A DNA stretch of 64,000 nt from Hymenopus coronatus (GCA_030762935.1 CM060880.1:14625001-14689000); one strand, 5' to 3'. Numbered from the stretch's first letter, positions 21,711 to 33,099 are shown. A program made the numbers and translations. The notes: a model not told the origin generated them from the letters alone.

Positions 21711-22215
21711 TGGGGGTCATCTTGCATTCGAAGTCGACTGGTATTCGGATAAATACGGAATTTTGAAAAGATTAGCAGGGAGTGTAACGAGAAAAACGCA
21801 GTTTATCAGTGACATTATGCGGCTGATATAAAGACACGGAATGAATATTTAAAGCCAATAAACGAATCTCACTCAGTTTACCATCCATCACCTGCTGCTA
21901 CAGTGGTATAAACTTCAGCATGGAGATAAATGCGAACTCGCCAAATGATTGGGAAATACACATGTCACATGACATGATAGATGTTGAGGGTGTATCAGTT
22001 TAATCTCGGCCCAGGACCACTCTCAATCACGTTTTTAAATTACCATTAAAATAGATGGCGTTAAGATTGACGAGTTATTTTTTTTTTTTATGTTGCCAAA
22101 CCTGTATTTTGCAAATATAAGTGCAGTCATAAATTTCGAATAAAAAGGAAATTAAACAACTTTAAAGGCTTAAGTCTTGTATAAATAATAATTATAATAC
22201 CAAGATTTGAAAAAT
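21711..22215. other. unassigned spacer
   Basis: No recognised repeat or gene. Confidence 0.45.
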
Positions 22216-23172
22216 TATTTTTAAAAGTTTATTTTTTTATTGTTACACTTATATACCCCCTTTAACATCTAAAGTAATATCGGGGGCTTTGCACTTGAAA
22301 CAAATCATTCATTGTCTGTACGTTCTTTTTACTTTCTCTACACGTACTATGTACATAGTGTATAGAGAAGGTATTGTATTGCACCCAAAAATTCGATACC
22401 GAGATTTCACCGGAAATACATGTTTTGGGTCACCCCTGAATAAAAAAAAAACATTTTTGGAATAGGTTCCGTGTATGTGTGAGCGTGCGTGTGTGTGTTT
22501 GTGTGTCTGTGGACAGCATAGCTCAGAAACGAAAAGACCGTTAAATACCAAACTTGGTATTTAACTTTGGTATCTTCCAAGGATGCAACACGAAGATTTT
22601 CAAGAAAATCCCCCCACCCAAAACTATCCTTTACATGGAACTTTTTTCGAAAATATTAATTTTCTCAAAAATGGCTAACGATTTTGATTAAAATATCGTG
22701 TAAAAGATATTTACCTGACAAATAATATGTATATCTTGAATTTTTTTGGGAATAGCCTCTGAAGACTACTTTATTCTGGAGGAATTTTGCAATGGAAATG
22801 GACAAAAACTTACCACACAAAAATGTAGAGCACTTGTTTCACTTCTACGTACAAGGAAGCAAGTAATAAGAGTATTTCTCCTAATTTTTTCTCGATTAGC
22901 GTGAAGCAAATAGAAGAATAAGCTTATTAACAATAATTTGTTACACAGGAGAGAAAGTCATGTGAATGGAACACATAAGATTTTTTAGATGTGGTTTACA
23001 TCATTTTATTTTACTCAAACACCCACGCATTCACTCTCATATATATACTTCCAGACCTTATGGGAGATAGGGAATAATTCTAGCTAAAGAAAAATTCCCC
23101 GCCCCTGCCGGGAATCGAACCCGGGACCTCCGCGTGAGAAGTCAGCTCGCTGACCACTCGACCACGGAGGCC
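22216..23172 (-). repeat. tRNA-derived SINE, split by an HLE
   Basis: Read on the minus strand the element starts GGCCTCCGTGGTCGAGTGG (A box TGGTCGAGTGG) and has the B box GGGTTCGATTCCC at 23109-23121, so its head is tRNA-like with a possible Glu-type loop (GACTTCTCACGC). The body has GGGGCGGGGAA, GGTCTGGAAGTA and TTTGAGTAAAATAAAATG. It is interrupted at 22326-22986 by an HLE; the 3' part then follows (AGAACGTACAGACAATG, GCAAAGCCCCCGATATTAC) and ends in an A-rich tail. Without the HLE it is about 296 bases. Related copies: 29875-30112 and 52773-53022. Confidence 0.85.
22326..22986 (-). mobile_element. HLE inserted in a SINE
   Basis: TTTTTACTTTCTCTACACG to GAACACATAAGATTTTTT. An internal deletion removes the region between TTTTGCAATGGAAATGG (ACGGTTTAG side) and the CACTTGTTTCACTTCTACG block. 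Confidence 0.92.
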
Positions 23173-23174
23173 AT

Positions 23175-23934
23175 GAAAAAGCTTATTGTTCTATTTATAT
23201 CATGCTAATCGATATTAACATTAGCAGAAATTGTCCTTATTACTTGGTCCCTTGTAAGTAGGAGCGAAATAAGGGAGTACCATAGGTTAAAGTGAAAGCC
23301 AAAAGCTGGTTGCTATGTGACTGAATTTCTTTTGTTTGTATGGACAGGAGTTGACAAATTCCTGTATGAGAAAAGTATAAGTTTTTCAAAGCTGAAACTA
23401 AAAAACAAGTGATATCTTAAAAACAGATCAACTCCACGAGAAAAAAAAAATTATAACATAAATAGTGTGCTTTAATGTGCTCTACGTTTTCTCAGAGGTA
23501 GGTTTTTGTCCATCTCTTACGGTTTAGCAGTTATGCAAAATTCCGTAAAAATCATCTATAATAAAGTAGTCTCCAGAGGCTGTTCCGAGAAAATTCAAGA
23601 TATACATTTCGTTTGTCCTTAAAATATCTTAAACCTGAGGGATTTTAATCAAAATCGTTAGCCATTTTTGAGAAAATCAAAGTTTTCGGAAAATGTTCCA
23701 TGTTAAGGGTAGTTTGGGGTGGGGGTATGTTCTTGAAAATCTTCGTGACTCATCCTCGGAGGATACGAAACTTACATACCAAGTTTGGTACTTAACGGTA
23801 TTTTCGTTTTTGAGCTATGCTGCTCAAACACACGGACATTTATGTAATTTTTTTTTTATTCAGGGGGTCTCAAAACATGTATTTCCGGTGAAATCTGGAT
23901 TTAGAATTTTTGGGTGCAATACAATACTTATTTT
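23175..23934 (+). mobile_element. HLE, both termini missing
   Basis: Starts at AAAGCTTATTGTTCTATTTA, directly next to the SINE head, and ends at GGGTGCAATACAATACTTA before the hairpin. The CA tract is almost gone (CTCAAACACACGGAC). Confidence 0.85.
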
Positions 23935-24031
23935 GTGTATTACATCTGACATTCCTAAACCCTTTCTATTTCTAAAATATCCTCCTGCTCATTTTTCGTT
24001 CTTTAAAAATGCCAGTTTTAGATACCTTTAG

Positions 24032-24462
24032 CTGGCTCAGGTGTTTCGCCTGGGACTGGCGTTCTGAAGGTCGTGGGATCAGTTTCCCGCGGCTGATCTC
24101 TCTGGCTCATGGGTTTTTTCGGGGTTTTCCCAGGTCAGTAGGTTAATGCTGGGGAGGATTTTTCATTCTCCTGAATTTTCTGTCCCTCCATTTAATCTGT
24201 TAGGTCTTTCTTTCAGGTTTGTAAATGTCGGCAAGTTCTGCGGTGGTGGCGCCCTGTCGTGGAGACGATTGTGCTTTGGAGACTGAGCTCTCGGCTGCAG
24301 GATGGTGCTGGGGGGTCGCCGGTATACTCAGGGACCTTTCCACAGACCGAGGCCCGTGCTCCTAGCGCTCACTGCGTCGAGATATACTACTTAGGACAGT
24401 TAGGGACTCTCCACGATGGCTCCCAGCCGCAGTCTGGTTCTGGCTGCCCTCTGTAATTTCTC
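24032..24462 (+). repeat. SINE-like repeat, longest copy (partner 4925-5262)
   Basis: The head GGCTCAGGTGTTTCGCC with GGGATCAGTTTCCC 30 bases later is spaced like the A and B boxes of a tRNA promoter. The body has GGGTTTTCCCAGG, TTTCTTTCAGG and GCGGTGGTGGCGCCCT. No A-tail is visible, and the 3' boundary is set only by the end of similarity with the copy at 4925. Confidence 0.6.
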
Positions 24463-24774
24463 TTATCTTCTCCTCCCGGGGTCTGACGTACAAAAAGCAT
24501 ACCACTGGCTGGTACAACACAGTAAACATTTTCGCTTTGAACCTCCTATTAGCATTTCTCTAGTACTACGTATCATCTGACCATAGGCGACACTAAACAT
24601 ATTTTGTACTGGAGGAATGATTTGGGGGAGGGGAGAAGTTACACACGTATATGGATATAAGTATCTAGGAATAAAGAATCACAGGAGGCTACAGACCCCA
24701 AGCAGACAGATTAGAGACGCTCGGAAGTCCTACATTTCCAAGTCTGAAGACCCGTCATACTGCTGAAGGCACCA
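24463..24774. other. unassigned spacer
   Basis: No recognised family. Confidence 0.4.
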
Positions 24775-25030
24775 GAGAAGGTGATCAGGCGACCCGTCGA
24801 CATATCAGCCCTATAGTGCCCACAAGGAGTATCCCTCCATTGAGCATGCATCCCCGGCATCTGCCCATACCGCAGTACACTAGAAACCTACAAACACACG
24901 TAAAATATGAGAAGAAAACTAATGAAGGGGAAGTCACGAAAAACCCAGGTTCAGAGTAGGCGGTATCCGGGGATCGAACCTTGGACCTCCGAAATACGAG
25001 TCGCACGCTACCGCGGCACCACCTCACTCG
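24775..25030 (-). repeat. tRNA-derived SINE, single copy here
   Basis: On the minus strand: GAGGTGGTGCCGCGGTAGCG supplies the A-box region and AGGTTCGATCCCCGG at about 24971-24985 the B box. The downstream body (TGCGGTATGGGCAGATGCC, ATGGAGGGATACTCC) has no partner in the window, so the 3' limit is a guess. It is not a tRNA gene: the acceptor stem does not close. Confidence 0.6.
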
Positions 25031-25914
25031 TATTTGAGGTGTTTAGTATTATCCGTGCAAGTAGACGAGAGCGCCGTAAACATGATGCGCAGTGGCATGA
25101 TCTGATTGCTGCAGTCAGCCGATATCTTCATGCGTTTACAACATGGCTATCATTTCCAGTCTCCGCCTCTTTCCCCCACTCCTTGTACTGCGCAACTTGA
25201 CTGCTCACGTCTATTTGCAAGGATAATAACCATTATTTTGTGTCATGTCATGGAAGCCAACCTGCTAATTCTCTTATACCTACAATGAAATACGTATTGA
25301 AATGATTTCTGCAAGGTTTATCTGGATTACAATAAAACTTGCTAAAGAACAGTTTGTTGAAGAGTGGGTAGGGAAAGTGATATGAATGTTGGGTTAATAT
25401 TTGGTGTTGTGATATAAATGGCAGAGTCTGCAACTCAATTTCCTTGTTCCAGATGGCAACGTGTCTCGATAGAACCACTTCAACGCTTATGAATAATTTC
25501 CCCCGTCCCGCCAGTAGGATATTCGCCAAGCACATTTCGTCATGTGTGTCGCACGCGGTAGCTGATACCATCTGCTGGAATAAATCAGCCCGTCCGCCCC
25601 CATCTGTCTCAAAACAGTCACACTGCAAACTTACCCACAACTCCTCTTTTACACGGCCTGCTCACCTGAAAATAAAAACAAAAATATATTAATTGTCTGT
25701 TTCATTTATTACTGAGATATGCAAAACATATTTGGCAGAAATACTCAACATTAAGCAGCCTGACAGCTTTTGGTAACAGATAAATTTTCCAAATAATTGC
25801 CTATTTACACTTAATTAAATTGTACAAGTCGCGGGCATTAGCTACCCAGCCGGCAACAAAGCGAAAGGAACACTTTGAAATCTATCAACAAACCCATCTA
25901 TAAACGATTACTAG
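25031..25914. other. unassigned spacer
   Basis: About 880 bases. A scrap at 25345-25394 (AAGAGTGGGTAGGGAAAGTG) resembles the diverged HLE 5' end at 33210-33250. The 130-codon minus frame at 25248-25640 shows no recognisable domain and I leave it uncalled. Confidence 0.4.
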
Positions 25915-26132
25915 TTTTTTTTTTTTGTTTTTTTTTTTTTTGTGTTTAATACCCGCTTTACTGCTTATGACTATGATGACATGGAATGACGATGGAGCAC
26001 CGGTGGAATGCGATGGCGGGGGAAACCGGATTGTGCACCACAAATCTCACATGCGGTCGCTTGGGATCCAACCCGGGCCATCTAGGTGAGATGGCGAATG
26101 GTCTAACCGCGGCCCACGATTGCTGTCAATAA
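25915..26132 (-). repeat. tRNA-derived SINE with poly(A), inverted partner of 26245-26590
   Basis: Minus strand: GGCCGCGGTTAGACC head, B box GGGTTGGATCCCAAGCG, body GACCGCATGTGAGATTTG, and a long A-tail (seen as T-runs at 25914-25940). The body is short compared with its partner, so this copy has an internal or 3' deletion. Confidence 0.75.
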
Positions 26133-26244
26133 CCCTCATCCCGCCCTTTGTACTACCTGTCTGACGAAAGAATACAGTTGTTGGAGAGGTCGCTGGTGTA
26201 GCATGGCACGGTTTAGAGCGATCAGAGAAGACTGGAATATAGTC

Positions 26245-26590
26245 CGACCAGTGGCGGCGCCGTGGAGAGTGGGCTAGACCGCTCGCCTCCCATCTAGGCG
26301 GCCCGGTTCGATCCCAAGCGTCCGCATGTGGAATTCGTGGTGGACGAAGCGGCATCTGGACGGGTTTTCTCCTCCTCCTCCGGTTTAAAACCCAAACATT
26401 CCCCCAATTGCTCCATCATCACCTTTCCAATCATCATTCATCAATTTCCTTTGTTCATGCCTGCCTATGGGCCGACCCCTCGTAACAGGTTCTCCAATCT
26501 GTGGTTTCGCGCCGTTGGCTCCCCAACAGGCTTCTGACCCCTAGACATTGGCTTGTAAGTCCCACAAATACGGGGAGGGTAAGCCGATTA
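26245..26590 (+). repeat. tRNA-derived SINE, longer copy
   Basis: GGCGCCGTGGAGAGTGGGC head, CATCTAGGCGGCCCGGTTC with B box GGTTCGATCCCAAGCG, then CGCATGTGGAATTCGTGGTG as in the partner. The 3' body continues with CTCCTCCTCCTCCGG and CCACAAATACGGGGAGGG; no A-tail is clear. Confidence 0.7.
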
Positions 26591-27092
26591 CGAAAAGAAA
26601 CAGTCTAACCATCAAAACACAAGCTCAGAGTACATAAAACGAGTAAACTAACGATATGCAACACGTTAAACTTGCTGTTTTCTTTATTATAATGGATATT
26701 AATTTTCTACTTTGTGAGCGTATGACGACGCGCGGCGGTGTTTGCATTTTGATTTGACTCGTACCCGTCCATTGTAAGATATTCAACTGCTGCATTCGTG
26801 TTATACTGGGCATGCACCGGGAGTGATGACGTAATACCGCTTATCTGTTTACGCAAGCTTCCACTCGTGGCCGTCTGCATTCATTCTTCAGACAGGTAAT
26901 CTCCCTCAGATGTTTATTGGTGGGTGTGTTAAGAGAAAAGGGAACAAGGCACCGTACAAAGGCACCCGTTTGGGTAGGCAATGCGCGCGGTTTATATAAT
27001 TAGAATATTACAGTCATTCATGTGCCAAATTTTCATTTTTACTGAAAATATTCAAAATTGCATATTTTGCTATACCACACAAAAAACTATTT
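26591..27092. other. unassigned spacer
   Basis: No recognised repeat or gene. Confidence 0.45.
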
Positions 27093-27278
27093 AAAAATCA
27101 GATGTGTTACATTCACATGACGGATGCACGTACATACACACAAAGGCCTTTTTCTAAAAATGTTTTATTTTTAAATTCAGGGGACCTGAAAACATTTACG
27201 GAGAAAGCTCAACATCGATTTTTTGTACAATACAATGACTTCTCTGCCCATGTAAATTATGTGTTGACAAAGTAAAAA
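27093..27278 (+). mobile_element. miniature HLE, ends only
   Basis: Only 186 bases: AAAAATCAGATGTGTTACATT at the 5' end joins after ATTCACATGAC directly to the ACACACAAAGGCC block, then to a worn hairpin end GTTGACAAAGTAAAAA. Nearly all internal sequence is absent. Confidence 0.8.
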
Positions 27279-27415
27279 TACTGATTTTCATTTCAGGGAT
27301 GCGCTAGCCTGATGGAAACTCCGATATTCATGGAATTAATAATCACTTTAATTGCAAAACAATAACTGAAAGCAATTGTGTGTTTTAATATTGTAACATA
27401 ATGTACACCAGCCCT

Positions 27416-28286
27416 TTTTTACTTTCTCCATATGCACTATGTACATAGAGTATAGCGAAAGTATTGCACTCCACCAAAAAATTCGATACCGAGATTTCAC
27501 CGGAAATATATGTTTTAGGGTCCCCTTTATCTAAAAAAAACATTTTCGGAAAAAGGTCCGTGTGTGTGTGTGTGTGTGTCCGTGTGTCTGTGAATACGAT
27601 AACTCAAAAACGAAAAATAGGTAAAATACCAAACTTGGTATTTAAGTTTAGTATTTTCCAGGGATGCGACACGAAGATTTTGAGAAAAATCCCCCCACCC
27701 CAACTACCCTTTATATGGAACTTTTTTCGAAAATTTTGATTTTCTCAAAAATGGCTCTAACGATTTTGATTAAAATTGTGTATATTAAAGATATATACCT
27801 GACAAATAAAATGTATATCTTGAATTTTCTGGGAATAGCCTCTGAAGAGTAGTTTATTCTGGAAGAATGTTACTAAATTTTGAATAGCTGTTAAACCGTA
27901 AGAGATGGAAAAAAACTTACTACACAAAAAATGTAGAGCACGTTAAAACACACAATTTATGTTATATATATTTTTCTCGTGGAGTTCGTCGTTTTTGTGA
28001 CATTCCTTATTTTTGGTTTCTGCTATGAAAAACATTTCTCATACAGGAATTTGTCAACTGCTGTCCATACAAACAAATGAACTTCAGTGACATATCAACC
28101 AACTTTTGACTATCACTTTAACCTATGGTACTCCCTTATTTCACCTCTACTTACAAGGAAGCAAGTAATATGGCTATTTCTGCTGTTTTACTGATTAGCA
28201 TGAAGTTAATAGAAGTATAAGTTTTTAAGAATAATTTGTTGCAGGAATATAGAGAAAGTCATGTGAATGGTACGCATAAGATTTTT
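27416..28286 (-). mobile_element. HLE, full length, subgroup C
   Basis: TTTTTACTTTCTCCATATGC to GGTACGCATAAGATTTTT. It has the subgroup markers GTGGAGTTCGTCGTTTTTG and GACATTCCTTATTTTTGG shared with 44298, 57480, 58322 and 63062. Confidence 0.92.
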
Positions 28287-28337
28287 ATATTATCCGAAGG
28301 TTTATAGTAGTTTTAAATCTGAACGAAAACTGGTTAC

Positions 28338-29190
28338 TTTTTACTTTCTCTATACGTGCTATGTACATAGTGTATAGAGAAGATATTGCACTCCACCGAA
28401 AAATTCGATACCGAGATTTCACTGGAAATATATGTTTTAGGGTCCTCTTTATCTAAAAAAAGTATTTTCAGAAAAAGGTCCGTGTGTCTGTGAACACGAT
28501 AACTCAAAAACGAAAAGTCTGTCAAATACCAAACTTGGTATTTAAGTTTAGCATCTTCTAGGGATGCAACACGAATATTTTGAGAATAATACCCCTACTC
28601 CAAACTACCCTTTACATGGAACTTTTTTTCGAAATTTTTGATTTTCTTAAAAATGGCTCTAACGCTTTTGATTAAAAATTCGTACATTAAAGGCATTTAC
28701 CTCACAAATAAAATGTATATTTTGAATTGCCTGGGAATAGTGTCTGAAGACTACTTTACTCTCGATGAATTTTACGGAATTTTGCATAACTGCTCAACCG
28801 TAACAGATCCACAAAAACGTACCACACCAAAAATGTAGAGCACGTTAAAACACACAGTCTATGTTATATACATTTTTGTTTTTTTGTTTGGAGTTGATCG
28901 TTTTTGAGATATTCCTTATTTTTGGTTTCACTTTTTAAAAACTTACACTTTTCTCATACAGGAATTTGTCAACTCCTGTCCATACAAACAAAGGAACTGC
29001 AGTCTCTTAGCAACTAGCTTTTGACTATCACTTGAGCCTATGGTACTCCCTTATTTCGCTTCTACTTACAAGTAATAAGACTGTTTCTCCTATTTTCTTC
29101 TCTATTAGCATGAAGTAAATAGAAGCATAAGCTTTTTAACAATAATTTGTTGCAGAGAAAGTTATACGAATGGAACACATCAGATTTTTA
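28338..29190 (-). mobile_element. HLE, full length
   Basis: TTTTTACTTTCTCTATACGTG to GAACACATCAGATTTTT, 853 bases. The GT tract is minimal (CCGTGTGTCTGTG). Confidence 0.92.
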
Positions 29191-29379
29191 ACTTTTCTAA
29201 GCTATTACTTCATGTATTTTGAGCAATAAATAGGTTTTAAATCCGAATGAAAAACTGAATCAATCGATAGCATTTCACATGGTCGTAATACAATAGTGAC
29301 ATTAATTGTGGATGCCTTTTTGGTTAAATTAAATTTCAGATTGCAATATTGCATTGACCACTTTTTCAGGAATATTCTT
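29191..29379. other. unassigned spacer
   Basis: AT-rich, possibly decayed HLE, not demonstrable by eye. Confidence 0.35.
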
Positions 29380-29809
29380 CGCTGATAAATTATAACCAGG
29401 AAATGTTAATTTAATATAGCTAGTAAACCGTAAGTTGATAGACAAAATATTATTGCACAAAAAACGTAGATCTCGTTATACATAATTTATGTCATACATT
29501 TTTTTCGTGCATTTGACTGCTTTCAAGATATTCAGTTTTAAAACACCTATACATTTCTCATACGAGAACTTTTCAAACTCCTGACCACGCAAAGAAACGG
29601 ATTTCAATCCCATAGCAACCACATTCTAAAACATTTGAATGTCGGTTTAGCCTAGGGTATTCCGTTATTTCTAATTACAAGGAACTAAGTGATAAGATCG
29701 TTTCTGCTTCTTATATAGATTATAGATCGAAGAATAAGTCAGCTTTTTAATAATAGATACTTTGTACAAATGTGTAGAGAAAGTCATGTGAATGGAACAC
29801 ATCAGTTTT
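29380..29809 (-). mobile_element. HLE, old 5' half
   Basis: Diverged minus copy: AGTAAACCGTAAGTTGATAG, CACAAAAAACGTAGATCTCG, CATAGCAACCACATTC and a clear 5' terminus TAGAGAAAGTCATGTGAATGG. Confidence 0.8.
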
Positions 29810-29874
29810 TCTTAAATAATATATTTTCAAAATTTGGGCCAAATTACCTCTATTTTGTGTTAAAAGGTTTACTA

Positions 29875-30112
29875 ATGTATTTTATTTAATTTTATTGCTT
29901 TATTTACATGGCTTCTATTAACATCTAAGGCCATATAGGGGGCTTTGCATTAAAACAGTTCGTTGTCTGTAGGTTCTTTAAGTTGGGTTTTTTAAATCAT
30001 TTTATTTTCCTCAAACACTCTCACAGACATACTTCCAGACTCTGTGGGGGATAGGGAATAATTCTGGTTAAAGAAAAAGTCCCCACCCCAGCCGGGAATC
30101 GAAGCCGGAGGC
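29875..30112 (-). repeat. tRNA-derived SINE, 5'-truncated
   Basis: Same family as 22216-23172. On the minus strand it starts inside the tRNA part with GCTTCGATTCCCGGC, then GGGGTGGGGAC, ACAGAGTCTGGAAGTATG, GAACCTACAGACAACG and a tail rich in AATAAA. It preserves the insertion point occupied by an HLE in that other copy. Confidence 0.82.
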
Positions 30113-30865
30113 AGTCAACTAATGTATTATGCTAACACTTACTAGCTATACTTGCTGAATAAAAGTTTAATGCAATATTGTAATACGAAAGTTAATTTAA
30201 CCGAAAACGTGTCCAGAATTTATGCCATTACTGTACAATCGATTGTGAAAACATTCGATAATTCCCATCACTACCTTACAAGTTACTGAAGAGTCATTTT
30301 GCTCAGTGACATTTAACTTACACTCAGCAAATATATTGTACTTAAAATGACTGGTAAATTAAGACACCAAGAAATTGCAGTGTTCATAACTATTAGCAGT
30401 AAACTTTTTTATCAGAGCTTTGTTAATAAATCGATTGGAATGAGACAGGCCTGGAAAGTTCCGCGAGGCAGTTAAATTGGTATTCCATGTTTGGTTGGCC
30501 AGTCTCTCGTCTTGGGAGCGAATAAATCAGTCACAAGTCAATCTTGAAGGCCAACACGGTATTTAAACATAATTTGTATTTCACGTGATGTTATGTGCTA
30601 CATATATGGAAGCCGCCCTGACTTGCCAATTTTGGTACTCGTGTAATTAATTTGAGCCGTTGACAATATGATGGAAGCCCTTGATATAAGTTATTGCTGA
30701 CAGAGTGACGTACACCCATTCAGGGAGTGGCCAAGCTGGGAGCTGCTTAACTCTTAGTGAAGTAAAGGAACATTTCTCTAACAATTTTCCTTTGTTTACC
30801 TCACTCTCAACATTTTAAGGCGATTCATCCGGGGAGGAGGGACTAGAAAACAAATTTATTGGCTG
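30113..30865. other. unassigned spacer
   Basis: About 750 bases, no family or gene recognised. Confidence 0.45.
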
Positions 30866-30878
30866 CAATTTTTCTTCT

Positions 30879-31204
30879 GGGTCGTCTCCTTTGCGCGGTG
30901 GTAGCGTTGCTGCTTGCCGAGCGGGAAACCTGGGTTCGATTCCCAGTACCGGCGTGGGGATTTTTCCTCCACTGGGAGACCTGAACCGGGGTGCACTCAG
31001 CCTCCTGAGGTCCCTGGAGAGCTACTTGATGGAGAAGTAGCGGTTCCAGGTCGTGAAGACCGTATTAACTGGCCAGGGGGGATCGAAGCGCTGACCACGT
31101 CTCACCCCCAATACTGCACCCCACACATGACTGTAATGGACTGGGATGGGGGATGCAGCGGCCGGGCGGTAGGCCAAGGCTCTTAGTGAGCTGTGCCACG
31201 GAGT
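30879..31204 (+). repeat. tRNA-derived SINE with 13-bp target duplication
   Basis: A direct repeat CAATTTTTCTTCT lies at 30866-30878 and 31205-31217, exactly around this element. The head GCGCGGTGGTAGCGTTGC with GCTTGCCGAGC and B box GGGTTCGATTCCC looks Gly-tRNA-like (GCC in the loop position). The body includes GGTCCCTGGAGAGC, ACGTCTCACCCCC and GGGATGGGGGATGCAGCGG; it ends GCCACGGAGT without an A-tail. The intact duplication means it is comparatively recent. Confidence 0.85.
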
Positions 31205-31312
31205 CAATTTTTCTTCTACTTATTTTAATTTCAATGTTAAAGTAAGGTTCTATTTGAAGAATTTGATACAAATGTCAAACAAAAGGGCCAAAAATACAAT
31301 GGATTCCATTCA

Positions 31313-31313
<1 letters not shown>

Positions 31314-31358
<45 letters not shown>

Positions 31359-31359
31359 T
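31314..31359 (+). repeat. (CT)n microsatellite
   Basis: About 46 bases of CT with one GT interruption. Not inside an HLE. Confidence 0.95.
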
Positions 31360-31399
31360 ATTGTTTTCATTTATACAGCTCTCTTTAACAGCTAAGGGA

Positions 31400-31677
31400 T
31401 TTTTACTTTCTCTACACGTATAATGTACATCAGTGTATAGAGAAGGTATTGTATTGTACCCAAAAATTCCGTATGGAGATTTCATCAGAAATATAGGTTC
31501 TGAGTCCACCTAAATAAAAAAAAAACCTTTTTTGTAAAATGTTCCGTGTGTGTATGTGTGTCTGTGAAATTGTCTATTTCCGGTGAAATTTCGGTATCGA
31601 AATTTTGGGTGGAATACAATACCTTGTCTAAACACAATGCACATAATACGAGTAGAGAAAGTAAAAAGGAGCAGTTC
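31400..31677. mobile_element. HLE foldback: two hairpin ends joined
   Basis: Starts as a minus copy (TTTTTACTTTCTCTACACG) and, inside the GT tract near 31568, switches to a plus-orientation 3' end that finishes GTAGAGAAAGTAAAAA. The result is 278 bases with a hairpin terminus on each side and no 5' terminus. Confidence 0.85.
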
Positions 31678-31837
31678 TTTGTTGAGGTTGATGTCGAAGT
31701 TTCATCTCAGGACCGATTAATGGAGTTTCTATTCCGCTGATTTTTGTACAATTTGTACGATAGGTGAGTCAAAGTTAAAAGTTCCTTAATTTAATCTATT
31801 ACAAATTCCAATTCTCAACCGCCGCACGCCACTGTCA

Positions 31838-31978
31838 CAAACACGGAAGTTTTTCTGAAAACACTGTTTTATTGGGGATCTCAAAACATGTATCTGTGGT
31901 GAAATCTCGGTATCAACTTTAATACAATGCCTTCATTACCTACTATGTACATCGTACATACGTGATTGAGCAAGTAAC
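31838..31978 (+). mobile_element. HLE fragment, 3' end, old
   Basis: ACACGGAAGTTTTTCTGAAAA, GGTGAAATCTCGGTATC, and a hairpin variant TATGTACATCGTACATA. Confidence 0.75.
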
Positions 31979-32321
31979 ACCATTATAATTATGAGTAGAG
32001 ACGGCCTTGTGAAAGAGAAACAGCATGGAGAGATGCAATGAAGTGCAGCAGGAAGGTATCTGGAATCTTGTCGATAGTCACGGCCTCCTTGCACCGAACA
32101 TCATCTGGCCAACGGAAGCCATGCAGCATGCCACGACAAGGCCATCCAACAGATGGACTTCCTAAACCAGTTTGTATTGGGAGGCCATGGTCGGGACTGC
32201 AAACACTCGATCAATGGATCATTGATACAGTACAGCGTGACGTAATACTCGTCACCAAACAACGCCAATCTCACACTCCATTGTCTAATCCCAGCAACCA
32301 ATACAGGGATTTGTTTTCCAG
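31979..32321. other. unassigned spacer
   Basis: GC-balanced sequence at 32030-32290 open in two opposed frames of about 100 codons; neither shows a motif I know. It could be a scrap of an unrecognised element. Confidence 0.4.
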
Positions 32322-33089
32322 TTTTTACGTTCTCTACACTTACTATGTACATGGTGTATAGAGAAGGTATTGTATTGCACCCAAAAATTTGATATTGAGA
32401 TTTCACCGGAAATACATCTTTTAGGACCCCTTGTATCCAAAAAAAAAAGCATGTTCAGTAAAAGGTCCGTGTGTATGTGTGTGTGTGTGTGTGTGTCTGT
32501 GCACAGCATAGCTCAAAAACGAAAATACGATTTTGATTAAAATCCCGTATATTAAAGATATTTACATACCAAATAAAATGTATATCTTGAATTTTGTGGT
32601 AATAGCCTCTGAAGAGCTCTTTATTCTGGATGAATTTTGCTAAATTTTGCTTAACTGATAAATGGTAAGAGAGAGACAAAAACTTACTACACAGCAAATG
32701 TTGATCTGATCAAATTACACGATTTGTGTCCTTTACATTTTTGTTGTGGAGGTAACCGTTTCCGAGATATTCCTTGTTTTAGGTTTCAGTTGTGAGTAAA
32801 ACTTTTCTCAGACAGGAAGTGTCCGTTTTTCTTTTGTTCTACTCCTGGCCAAGCAAAGAAGCGATTTGCAATGACAATCGAATAACCACAGCTTTTAAAA
32901 CATTTGACTACTATCGGTTTAATCTAGTGTATTCCCTTATGTTCTTTCTACTTGTAAGGAACTAAGTAGTAGGAACATTCTGCTAATGATTATCTCGATT
33001 AACAAGGTGCAAAAAGAAGAATAATCTTATGTAAGAAGTTTGTAGAAGAACTTAGAGAAAGTCATGCGAGTGTAACACATCAGATTTTT
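32322..33089 (-). mobile_element. HLE with internal deletion
   Basis: TTTTTACGTTCTCTACACTT to GTAACACATCAGATTTTT. The part between AAAAACGAAAATACG and ATTTTGATTAAAATCCCG, which holds the C-tract, is deleted. The 5' end is the GTGTAACAC variant typical of subfamily B. Confidence 0.9.
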
Positions 33090-33099
33090 CAAAAAAAAT

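Noticed and set aside
23100..23172. tRNA gene on the minus strand (also heads at 30890, 38500, 39010, 52960, 24960)
   Set aside because: A and B boxes are present but acceptor stems do not close and each continues into a SINE body; these are tRNA-derived SINE heads.
25248..25640. A 130-codon minus frame
   Set aside because: No domain recognised and no start or splice context that I can support; kept only as spacer.
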